Assembly (NCBI GenBank): GCA_002293965.1
Contig: DBEG01000151.1
Span: forward strand, 1 to 5,683
DNA length: 5,683 bases
Origin: Actinobacteria bacterium UBA912
Lineage (GTDB): Bacteria > Actinomycetota > Coriobacteriia > Anaerosomatales > UBA912
Direction: 5' to 3'
The notes beneath the pieces are model-generated. The model had not been told where the DNA came from. It made no database searches and worked only from the letters and a program-made list of their open reading frames with translations. Within the stretch, counting starts at the first letter, position 1. Every line of letters starts with the position of its first letter. Positions 1 to 4,970 of the stretch are shown here, in pieces. The translations under genes and the position numbers were made by a program.

Positions 1-662
1 AGCCCGGCGAAACTCGCGGTCACGCCGCCCATCGTGGGATGCGTGAGCAGCGCGACGTACGGCAGCCCTTCGCGGGCGAACCTCTCGCGGGCGGCAGCGG
101 TCTTCGCCATCTGCATGAGCGAGAGCATGCCCTCCTGCATCCGGGCGCCGCCCGATGCGGTCGCCAGCACCACAGCCCTGCGCTCGGCGATCGCGAGCTC
201 GAATGCGCGCGCGACCTTCTCGCCGACCACAGAGCCCATCGAAGCGCCGATGAAGCGGAAGTCCATCGCGCCGATGACCACCGGATGCCCGTCGATCGAG
301 GCCCGCCCGGTCACAATCGCCTCGGCGAGGTCCGAATCGCTTCTTGCCGAAGCGACCGACTCCACGTACGGCTTGGTGGCGGTGAACACTAGGGGATCCG
401 CCGCCGTGAGCCCAGCGTCGACTTCGGCGAAGCTACCGGGATCGGCGAGCATGTCGATGCGCTGGGCAGCCGTCAACTCGACGTGATGCCCGCAGTGCCT
501 GCAGACGTACAGGTCCTTGACGAGCTCACCCTGGTAGATGATCCGCTTGCATTGCGCGCACTTCGACCACACCCCGTCCGGAAGGTCCGGCGTGTCGGCA
601 GGGTCGGGCATCTTGGTGTATTTGCGGCTCTCTCTGGCCTTGAACCAGTCACCGATCGACAT
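1..662 (-). CDS. accD: Acetyl-CoA carboxylase carboxyltransferase subunit beta (partial, C-terminus beyond window)
   Basis: This is the beta half of the carboxyltransferase of acetyl-CoA carboxylase. With AccA it moves the carboxyl group from biotinyl-BCCP to acetyl-CoA to make malonyl-CoA, the first committed step of cytosolic fatty acid synthesis. The visible 220 residues begin MSIGDWFKARESRKY. A four-cysteine zinc ribbon follows (C35, C38, C54, C57; CX2C-X15-CX2C, the spacing of E. coli AccD). The crotonase-like carboxyltransferase core comes next, with the family motif ASGGARMQEGMLSLMQM at 169-185 and PTMGGVTASFA at 209-219. Family members run about 280-305 residues, so some 60-85 are missing off the left edge. 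The ATG at 662 is chosen because the N-terminus matches the family and a purine-rich GAGAAGAG precedes it. It lies 60 bp downstream of the aldolase gene on the same strand and is probably co-transcribed with it. No defect is visible. Confidence 0.96.
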   Translation of the reverse strand, partial: MSIGDWFKARESRKYTKMPDPADTPDLPDGVWSKCAQCKRIIYQGELVKDLYVCRHCGHHVELTAAQRIDMLADPGSFAEVDAGLTAADPLVFTATKPYVESVASARSDSDLAEAIVTGRASIDGHPVVIGAMDFRFIGASMGSVVGEKVARAFELAIAERRAVVLATASGGARMQEGMLSLMQMAKTAAARERFAREGLPYVALLTHPTMGGVTASFAG

Positions 663-709
663 ACGCTCTTCTCTCTCGATGCCCGCGTAGCGTAGCGGAT
701 CCTGGCCGG

Positions 710-725
710 TAGCCGCCTGCGGCTA
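710..725. repeat. Small perfect inverted repeat over the aldolase stop codon
   Basis: TAGCCGC-CT-GCGGCTA is a 7-bp inverted repeat with a 2-nt centre, and it includes the TAG stop of the aldolase gene. In RNA it could form a short GC hairpin between the aldolase and accD. No U-run follows, so it is not a convincing intrinsic terminator. It might cause pausing or protect an mRNA end. Confidence 0.35.
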
Positions 726-1679
726 GACCGAGTAGTCCTCGGCGCCTTCGAACACCGCAAGTGCGCGGTCCACGTCGTAGTCGGCAAGCGTAATCGCGCT
801 GATCGCCTTGGTCAGCCGCACTGCTTCGCCAAGTTCACGCTGGTGGATGTTGCGCCCGGTCGCATTGCCGATGGCTCCGCCGACGTGGATCTGCTCCCAC
901 AGCTGGCCGAGGAAGCTCTTGGCATCCACGGTCGAGCCGCCAGCGCAGACCAACCCTGTGCGCCCGGAGGCGAGCGAGGCTTCCTTCAGAAGCTCTGCCG
1001 AAGAGGCCGTATCCGACTTCTTGGGCGGGTTGACCTTCACGAAGTCCGCACCGATGGAGACCGCGACGCCGGCAGCACCAGCGATCAGGTGCGCGTCCTT
1101 CTCATCGGCGACGGCCTTGCCGCGCGGGTACATCCAGAGCACGACCAGAAGGCCGTTGGCGTGCGCCTCGGCGATGAGCTGGGCGGCCTCGGACATCATG
1201 TTGGCCTCGTACTCCGAGCCGATGTAGATCGTGTAGCCAAGACCGACGACCTTCACGCCGTTGTCGCGCATGTCGAGCACGGCCTGCAGGTCATGGAGTT
1301 GTGGCGAGTAGGGATCGTCCTGGTGCTTCGCCGGATCCTGCGAGGTCTTGATCAGGTGTGACTTGCTGTTCATTTTCACGAGATAGTTGATGTCGGGGTA
1401 ATCGGCAGCGTACTGCGCGATCAGGCCGCGCTGGCCGGCGAGCACTCCAACGACGCCCTGCGCGCCGATGCGGAAGAGGTGCTCGGGCTCGGCGTCCTCG
1501 GCGGCTATGCCCTCGCCGTAGAAGTCATCGTTGAGATGCTCGATCTTCTGATCGCAAGCGAACAGCATCAGCCGTCCGGTGCCGCGGGTGGCGGCCATGT
1601 AGTTGTCGATGAACGTCTCCCTGGCCTCGGCGGGAACGTCCATGGGCACACGAACCTGGTCACGAGTGATATTAGGCAT
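723..1679 (-). CDS. Class I fructose-bisphosphate aldolase, DhnA/archaeal type (DeoC/LacD superfamily)
   Basis: A 318-residue TIM-barrel aldolase of the Schiff-base class. It most likely performs reversible cleavage of fructose 1,6-bisphosphate to dihydroxyacetone phosphate and glyceraldehyde 3-phosphate in cytosolic glycolysis and gluconeogenesis. Visible landmarks are an early strand ending in an acid, LMLFACDQ (D43); MYPRG at 183-187, typical of DhnA-family enzymes; and the strand ADFVKVNPP, whose K215 is the expected Schiff-base lysine. The phosphate-binding strands follow: CAGGS at 245-249 and GGAIGNATGRNIHQRE at 267-282. The ATG at 1679 has a strong site, GGAGGGG (1686-1692 on the minus strand) with 6-nt spacing. 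Relatives in this family include 2-amino-3,7-dideoxy-heptulosonate synthase and LsrF-like thiolases, so the exact substrate is less certain than the fold and lysine chemistry. It precedes accD on the same strand and is divergent from the yefM-yoeB operon. Confidence 0.85.
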   Translation of the reverse strand: MPNITRDQVRVPMDVPAEARETFIDNYMAATRGTGRLMLFACDQKIEHLNDDFYGEGIAAEDAEPEHLFRIGAQGVVGVLAGQRGLIAQYAADYPDINYLVKMNSKSHLIKTSQDPAKHQDDPYSPQLHDLQAVLDMRDNGVKVVGLGYTIYIGSEYEANMMSEAAQLIAEAHANGLLVVLWMYPRGKAVADEKDAHLIAGAAGVAVSIGADFVKVNPPKKSDTASSAELLKEASLASGRTGLVCAGGSTVDAKSFLGQLWEQIHVGGAIGNATGRNIHQRELGEAVRLTKAISAITLADYDVDRALAVFEGAEDYSV

Positions 1680-1685
1680 TCAGCA

Positions 1686-1692
1686 CCCCTCC
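1686..1692 (-). promoter_or_regulatory. Ribosome binding site of the aldolase gene
   Basis: GGAGGGG on the minus strand lies 6 nt upstream of the ATG at 1679 and fixes that start. Confidence 0.8.
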
Positions 1693-1828
1693 AAAGTCTG
1701 GGACAGTCTGTCGCTCACGCACGATTCAAGCCGCGTGCGAGCCTTCGATTCACACGCAATAGGGTAAGCGAAGCGGGGCCTGTTTGCTAGTGGGACATCG
1801 CCCGTGAATGGCCCCCGGTTTTTGCGAC

Positions 1829-1857
1829 TTGCTCTGCGAATCACGGTGCTGTACCAT
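1829..1857 (+). promoter_or_regulatory. Candidate promoter of the yefM-yoeB operon
   Basis: TTGCTC (1829-1834) and TACCAT (1852-1857) are separated by 17 bp and resemble weak -35 and -10 boxes (3/6 and 4/6 matches). The -10 overlaps the first operator-like box (1850-1855), as expected for an autorepressed toxin-antitoxin promoter. This is a by-eye call; the position relative to the operator is the main support. Confidence 0.4.
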
Positions 1858-1868
1858 TCGCTGTACAG
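1850..1868. promoter_or_regulatory. YefM-type operator: paired TGTACA-like boxes
   Basis: A perfect palindrome CTGTACAG (1861-1868, core TGTACA at 1862-1867) is preceded by a one-mismatch core TGTACC at 1850-1855. The two cores are 12 bp apart, on the same face of the helix. E. coli YefM-YoeB is known to repress its operon through a long and a short palindrome with TGTACA cores. Seeing this arrangement 21 bp before a YefM start codon strongly suggests the same autoregulation here. Confidence 0.7.
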
Positions 1869-1878
1869 GTAGCATTTT

Positions 1879-1883
1879 GGAGG
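1879..1883 (+). promoter_or_regulatory. Ribosome binding site of yefM
   Basis: GGAGG sits 5 nt before the ATG at 1889. It decides the start in favour of 1889 over the in-frame ATG at 1808, which lies upstream of the promoter and operator. Confidence 0.85.
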
Positions 1884-1888
1884 ACATC

Positions 1889-2140
1889 ATGGACGCCATT
1901 CCCTACACCACTCTTCGCGCCAACCTCGCCAAGCAAATGGACCGTGTGTGCGAGGACCACGCGCCCATCATCGTGACGCGAAAAGCCAGAGCCTCGGTGG
2001 TCATGATCTCACTTGACGATTACACGGCGCTGGAGGAGACCTCCTACCTGTTGCGCACTCCCAAGAGCGCACGCAGACTGCTCGAATCGATCGCCGAGCT
2101 CGAAGAGGGCGGCGGTACCGCTCACGAACTGGCCGAATGA
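1889..2140 (+). CDS. yefM: YefM/Phd-family antitoxin
   Basis: An 83-residue antitoxin of a type II toxin-antitoxin pair. The N-terminal half (about 1-50) is the Phd/YefM DNA-binding and dimerisation domain, with YTTLRANLAKQMDRV, the strand APIIVTRKARASVVMISLDDY and LEET. The C-terminal half (YLLRTPKSARRLLESI, about 53-68) is the segment that wraps and inhibits the YoeB nuclease. Length and residue pattern closely follow E. coli YefM, including EDHAP, the ITR/VTR strand and LEETxYLLR. In E. coli the protein also represses its own operon, more strongly as a complex with the toxin, and the TGTACA boxes upstream fit this. The start is fixed by GGAGG 5 nt upstream. The stop overlaps the toxin start in ATGA, which implies translational coupling. 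No sign of decay is visible. Confidence 0.96.
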   Translation: MDAIPYTTLRANLAKQMDRVCEDHAPIIVTRKARASVVMISLDDYTALEETSYLLRTPKSARRLLESIAELEEGGGTAHELAE

Positions 2141-2391
2141 GGATCGTCTTCTCCGAACATGCTTGGGAGGACTACCTTTACTGGCAGAAGGCCGACCGAA
2201 AGATGCTCGGCCGGATTAACACGCTGATCGAAAGTATCTGCCGAACGCCGTTCGAGGGCATCGGCAAACCCGAACCGCTCAAGCACGCGCTGGCCGGATA
2301 CTGGTCCAGACGCATCGACGCCAACAATCGGATCGTGTACAAGGTCGCCGATGACGACCTTTGGGTAGCGCAGTTGAGGCACCATTACTGA
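2137..2391 (+). CDS. yoeB: YoeB-family mRNA interferase toxin
   Basis: An 84-residue RelE-superfamily toxin. When freed from YefM, YoeB enters the ribosomal A site and cleaves mRNA within codons, halting translation. The family's catalytic residues fall at the same numbers as in the 84-residue E. coli protein: E46 in GKPEPLKH, R65 in NNRIVY, and H83-Y84 at the C-terminus (RHHY). Other family blocks are SEHAWEDYLYWQ (6-17), RTPFEGIGKPEPLKH (36-50) and GYWSRRID (54-61). All catalytic positions are intact, so the toxin is probably active. Its ATG overlaps the antitoxin stop in ATGA and there is no separate strong ribosome binding site, so coupled translation would keep the toxin below the antitoxin. 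It ends 32 bp from the end of the convergent nucleotidyltransferase gene. Confidence 0.96.
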   Translation: MRIVFSEHAWEDYLYWQKADRKMLGRINTLIESICRTPFEGIGKPEPLKHALAGYWSRRIDANNRIVYKVADDDLWVAQLRHHY

Positions 2392-2423
2392 GAGCGAAGC
2401 TGCTCGTCCTGATCTCTAGTCCC

Positions 2424-3182
2424 TCATATCTCCACCCCATATACCTCGCGAAGCCCTCGTTCCACTTCGGCGAGTGTCACACCGTGCACTCCAAGTTGTC
2501 TCGGATCGGGCGCATCGGTAAACGCCTCGTCCAGAAAGTTCCGCATGTCCACCATCAAAGGGCCGGGGAGCTTCACGATCGCACTGCCAGGCAACAATTG
2601 CGACAAACGCACCACGTCGTTGCGATGTTTTTTGATGTCGCGGTCATCGATCAGTTCGCCCGCGTCGCGCTTTGCTGTCAGGTCGATCCACGCCCGCGCC
2701 TTCATAGGAATGAGATGCTCGGCATCGAGCAATGCTATTCCATCGACCCTCCGTATGCCCTCCAGCACGAAGCAGTAGTAACCATCATCGAGCAGGATTG
2801 CTGAGAGACTCGCGACGTCCTCGCTGATAGGGAGTGGTGTGAGGTGAGCCTTGTCCACTAACTCGATACCGTCGAGTGCTCGGGTGAACAACTCCACCAT
2901 TGTGGGAAAACCTGGGTCTCTCGGCGAATGGAAACGATAGAAGCGATGTGCACCTGTGCTCTTCTGTCGGCTTGTATACCCGCCCAGCTCGACGAAATCC
3001 CAGACGGTGCGAATGAACTCCGCGTCGAGAGCCTCTGCCACAAGCACGATATCGAGGTCCCTCGTTGCGCGGAACCGGAGGCCCGCCTCATTCATCAGGA
3101 TATCAGCGGCTGCGCCCCCTATGAGCACGTAACGCCCATCGTGTGCTGCGAAGTGCTCTCGAAAGCGGTCCAGTCCCCTCAC
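2424..3182 (-). CDS. AbiEii-like nucleotidyltransferase, probable type IV-like toxin
   Basis: A 252-residue protein of the DNA polymerase-beta/MNT nucleotidyltransferase fold that resembles AbiEii/AbiGii (MenT-like) toxins. The core motif is visible: IGGAAAD (21-27), then TRDLDIVL (40-47), whose D42 and D44 are the expected metal ligands. A third acid, E97, lies in the strand MVELF. A second block is PMKARAWIDLTAKR (159-172) followed by DDRDIKKHRNDVVRL (179-193). This matches the 'K..A...R...KD..D' helix typical of the AbiEii family, with K161 the likely nucleotide or phosphate contact. Relatives of this fold transfer nucleotides to RNA or protein, and MenT toxins modify tRNA. The target here is unknown. 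The start is GTG at 3182 with GGAGG (3190-3194) 7 nt upstream, inside the end of the winged-helix gene. The two overlap as GTGA, so translation is coupled. Catalytic residues appear intact. Confidence 0.78.
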   Translation of the reverse strand: MRGLDRFREHFAAHDGRYVLIGGAAADILMNEAGLRFRATRDLDIVLVAEALDAEFIRTVWDFVELGGYTSRQKSTGAHRFYRFHSPRDPGFPTMVELFTRALDGIELVDKAHLTPLPISEDVASLSAILLDDGYYCFVLEGIRRVDGIALLDAEHLIPMKARAWIDLTAKRDAGELIDDRDIKKHRNDVVRLSQLLPGSAIVKLPGPLMVDMRNFLDEAFTDAPDPRQLGVHGVTLAEVERGLREVYGVEI

Positions 3183-4213
3183 CAGCCCACCTCCCCAAGC
3201 ATCTGATCGAGCGCCTGCTGCACGCGCTCGTCGGGATCGTCGCGTAGGGACAGGTACAGCGAGAGCCGGTCGACTACGGCCATGCCAGCGTCATTCCCGC
3301 CCGCGAGCAACCGCGGATCATAAGACCAGACCTCGATGTGAGACTCATCGGCATCGCCGTACGGCGGGGATTTATCGGCGACAGCGAAGTTGCGCCCGTC
3401 GATTGCAGCCACCTCTGCGGCCCTCATCGCGATGATTGGAATCCTGGGGCCCGAGAGGTTCGTATATTCAGCCAGAGCGCTGAGTCCGGCTAATACCGCC
3501 TCGTCGGCGTCAACGGTGTCCAACTGCGGAATGCGCCTGGCGACCGGATCAGTGAGTCGGTCCCGCATCGCTTGCCACACGTCAGCTGGGGGCTGAGCAA
3601 GTCGAAAAGTGCGCGTTCGGTCAGTCATACCCACTTCGATCGCGCCCGTCCCTCGAAGCTCACTTATGGCCCTGCTAGCAGTCATGCGTGTGAAGCCGAG
3701 TCTCTCGGCGGCAGCGGTCGAAGTGTGGACTTCGTCGAGCGGCATCTGAAGGAGCCACAGCAGCAGCAGTTGCGCTGACGGTCGGAGATGTTCGCGCTCT
3801 TGCGGCACCGCGCGCGTGCGGTCTCGCAGGTCGATGCCGAGCGAGGGCAGGTAGACCTGGGCACCCGGCACCACGAAGGCAAGGCCTGCTTGCACGAGAC
3901 GCTGCCGGTGGTACCAAGGCAGCTCACTAAATACAGCCGCCATCGGCCCGGGCCACACCGCAGCGAGCTGCATCAGGTGCTTGCGCATGACAGCAGGAGT
4001 GACCGGGTGCTCGGCGATCAGCCACAACATCTGCACCCCAGAAAGGGTAGCGCGCCTGAATCCGTACTTAGCGGACAGAAAACGAGGGATATCCCCGGAT
4101 TCGGCCCACTCCTCTAGGTCGACCGAAACGTGCAGCGTATCCTCGACGTGTCTCGCCGCAGCGGCGGCCGCTTTTGCCCACTGGTGCTCATTTGTTTCCC
4201 TTTGTAACATCAT
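3179..4213 (-). CDS. Winged-helix regulator, probable antitoxin/autorepressor of the nucleotidyltransferase pair
   Basis: A 344-residue soluble protein with a central winged helix-turn-helix (about 145-205). The segment STAAAERLGFTRMTASRAIS (165-184) has the helix-turn-recognition-helix pattern, and FTRMTASRAISELRGTGAI reads like a MarR/AbiEi-type DNA-reading helix and wing. The N-terminal region contains LVQAGLAFVVPGAQVYLPSL (106-125) followed by GIDLRDR. I recall this block from roughly 350-residue HTH proteins found next to nucleotidyltransferases. The C-terminal region (about 230-344) has IPIIAMRAAEVAAI and a terminal helix but no motif I can name. Order (regulator first), 4-bp overlap and the partner all match AbiEi-AbiEii logic, in which the first protein is antitoxin and operon repressor. 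The two adjacent ATGs (4213 and 4210) have no Shine-Dalgarno site. A TATAGT box ends 6 nt before the first, so the mRNA may be leaderless. The antitoxin role is inferred from context. Confidence 0.75.
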   Translation of the reverse strand: MMLQRETNEHQWAKAAAAAARHVEDTLHVSVDLEEWAESGDIPRFLSAKYGFRRATLSGVQMLWLIAEHPVTPAVMRKHLMQLAAVWPGPMAAVFSELPWYHRQRLVQAGLAFVVPGAQVYLPSLGIDLRDRTRAVPQEREHLRPSAQLLLLWLLQMPLDEVHTSTAAAERLGFTRMTASRAISELRGTGAIEVGMTDRTRTFRLAQPPADVWQAMRDRLTDPVARRIPQLDTVDADEAVLAGLSALAEYTNLSGPRIPIIAMRAAEVAAIDGRNFAVADKSPPYGDADESHIEVWSYDPRLLAGGNDAGMAVVDRLSLYLSLRDDPDERVQQALDQMLGEVGW

Positions 4214-4216
4214 GTC

Positions 4217-4244
4217 TGCACTATAACATAACGAATGATATAGT
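4217..4244 (+). promoter_or_regulatory. Candidate promoter of the small divergent gene
   Basis: TATAGT (4239-4244) matches the -10 consensus at 5 of 6 positions. TGCACT (4217-4222), 16 bp upstream, is a weak -35 (3/6). A start near 4250-4251 would give a leader of about 56 nt before the GGAGG and ATG at 4307. Both boxes lie inside the palindrome arms, so a bound repressor would block this promoter. Confidence 0.5.
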
Positions 4245-4247
4245 GCA
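4220..4247 (-). promoter_or_regulatory. Candidate promoter of the winged-helix/nucleotidyltransferase operon
   Basis: Because of the palindrome, the minus strand carries the mirror image: a -10 TATAGT (4225 down to 4220) and a weak -35 TGCACT (4247 down to 4242), 16 bp apart. The usual start distance puts +1 at or next to the A of the ATG at 4213. That fits the absence of a Shine-Dalgarno site and predicts a leaderless transcript. Confidence 0.5.
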
Positions 4248-4296
4248 TCGTGGATGTTACACTCGCCTCACTGACTAACACCACCTCTGAGTGGAT

Positions 4297-4301
4297 GGAG
4301 G
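4297..4301 (+). promoter_or_regulatory. Ribosome binding site deciding the start of the small gene
   Basis: GGAGG lies 5 nt before the ATG at 4307. It favours that codon over the in-frame GTG at 4250, which sits at the predicted transcription start and has no such site. Confidence 0.8.
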
Positions 4302-4306
4302 AACCC

Positions 4307-4747
4307 ATGTCGACAGACTACGAGAAATACCGCAAGCGTCGTCGGATCTGGGACGAGTGTCTTTACTCCGAGGACCAGCACAGCGTCTGGCAACAGGTAT
4401 TGGGGATCGCATGGGATGTCGCTGTCTACCGCATAGCCATGCGTGCTGTCGAACTGGCTCCGGTTGCACCTGAAGGTGGTCACGAGCTGAACGGGATGAT
4501 CCTCGACCTGTTGAACCGGTCGTTTCATGAGAGTCAGCTCGTTAGGATACGACGCCTCACAGAGTTTTCCGGGCACGGTCTCGATGGGGGTGACCGGGCC
4601 GTCTACTCTCTCGCTGCCCTACTGAAAGACATGGAGGACCACTGTGAACTTATGACACCTGAGAACATACTCCGATTCGAAAAGGGCGAGCGTGTGTCGG
4701 ATGACTGGTGGATAGAGCAGCGGCGCGAGCGCCTGGACCGGCACTAA
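4307..4747 (+). CDS. Small uncharacterised alpha-helical protein, divergent from the toxin-antitoxin-like pair (probably truncated by frameshift)
   Basis: I do not recognise this 146-residue protein with confidence. It is soluble, charged and probably mostly helical: a basic and aromatic start (YEKYRKRRRIWDECLY, 5-20), a helix with HSVWQQVLGIAWDVAVYRIA (25-44), the segment ESQLVRIRRLTEFSG (75-89), and RAVYSLAALLKDMEDH (97-112). The 'Q..RIRRL...SL..LL.D...H' pattern recalls helical-bundle proteins such as HEPN_AbiU2-type defence proteins. R83-x6-H90 would fit an R-x(4-6)-H nuclease motif on paper, but this is weak. The start is fixed by GGAGG 5 nt before the ATG. After the TAA at 4745-4747 a coding-like frame continues directly to 4881, so the gene may be truncated by a 1-nt loss. 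It is divergent from the winged-helix gene across a shared palindrome, which suggests co-regulation. Confidence 0.75.
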   Translation: MSTDYEKYRKRRRIWDECLYSEDQHSVWQQVLGIAWDVAVYRIAMRAVELAPVAPEGGHELNGMILDLLNRSFHESQLVRIRRLTEFSGHGLDGGDRAVYSLAALLKDMEDHCELMTPENILRFEKGERVSDDWWIEQRRERLDRH

Positions 4748-4881
4748 AGGATCACTGGGATGAGATCGAGGATGAAATCAATGGCTGGGGATTCGATCAC
4801 GCTACACTGCCCGTCGAGATAAGAAACAGGCAATGGAGTACCCCCAACCCCCGCTACCTCACCGCCTTCTCGGGGTCATGA
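4748..4881 (+). pseudogene. Out-of-frame continuation of the small gene (likely frameshift)
   Basis: Immediately after the TAA, an adjacent frame runs without a stop from the AAG that begins at 4747 to the TGA at 4879-4881. It starts KDHWDEIEDEINGWGFDHA and continues through PVEIRNRQW and NPRYLTAF. By my count about two thirds of its third positions are G or C, similar to the upstream gene by eye, and its hydrophilic, aromatic composition looks protein-like. It has no start codon or ribosome binding site of its own. Restoring one base within CACTAAAG (for example CAC TAC AAG) would join both parts into a protein of about 191 residues. It could be a real mutation, an assembly error or a recoding site. 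The last seven or so codons overlap the antisense coding-like stretch that begins at 4859. Confidence 0.55.
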
Positions 4882-4970
4882 ACTCGACCGGGAAAATCCC
4901 TTCGGCGAGCCAGAGGATCTCATCGTAGTCCACCGCGCCCGTGCGGGACTCATCGAACGCGTAAGCTTTG
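4859..4970 (-). pseudogene. Coding-like stretch after the antiporter stop (possible frameshifted C-terminal tail)
   Basis: On the minus strand, directly past the antiporter TAA, the neighbouring frame reads NKAYAFDESRTGAVDYDEI, then LWLAEGIFPVEFMTPRRR, ending in a TGA at 4859-4861. By my count 31 of 39 third positions are G or C, as expected for a real gene here, and no convincing start lies nearby. It may be the original C-terminus of the antiporter, separated by a one-base change in the GAGGTTGGGGTTGCGAGGG region, or a remnant of another gene. I do not recognise the peptide. Confidence 0.4.

Larger units (their letters stand above)
4203..4261. promoter_or_regulatory. Composite palindromic operator between the divergent winged-helix and small-protein genes
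   Basis: Two nested inverted repeats share one centre at 4232. The outer arms are TGTAACATC (4203-4211) and GATGTTACA (4253-4261). The inner arms are TGCACTATA (4217-4225) and TATAGTGCA (4239-4247). An extra CAT/ATG pair lies at 4227-4229 and 4235-4237. In all, 21 of 29 opposed positions pair. Read as half-sites, TGTAACAT and TATAACAT occur 19 bp apart on the plus strand, and TGTAACAT and TATATCAT occur 19 bp apart on the minus strand. The element spans both promoters and the winged-helix start codons. The obvious candidate ligand is the adjacent winged-helix protein; AbiEi antitoxins are known to bind inverted repeats before their own operons. Confidence 0.8.

Noticed and set aside
34..486. 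Long plus-strand open frames across the left end
   Set aside because: They are antisense to accD, whose zinc ribbon and carboxyltransferase motifs are unmistakable. They arise from high GC content and show no family features.
843..1361. Plus-strand 172-codon open frame inside the aldolase gene
   Set aside because: It is antisense to a well-supported aldolase with a strong ribosome binding site; the frame is a GC-driven shadow.
1808..1888. Upstream in-frame ATG that would lengthen the YefM antitoxin by 27 residues
   Set aside because: It lies before the operator and candidate promoter, has no good ribosome binding site, and the added residues have no counterpart in YefM proteins.
2392..2423. 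GAGC...GCTC hairpin between the convergent yoeB and nucleotidyltransferase genes as a terminator
   Set aside because: The stem is only 4 bp and no U-run follows in either direction. I see no credible terminator in this 32-bp gap.
4250..4306. GTG at 4250 as a leaderless start of the small gene
   Set aside because: It falls at the predicted transcription start, so it is conceivable, but the in-frame ATG at 4307 has a GGAGG at ideal spacing and the 19 extra residues look like leader sequence.
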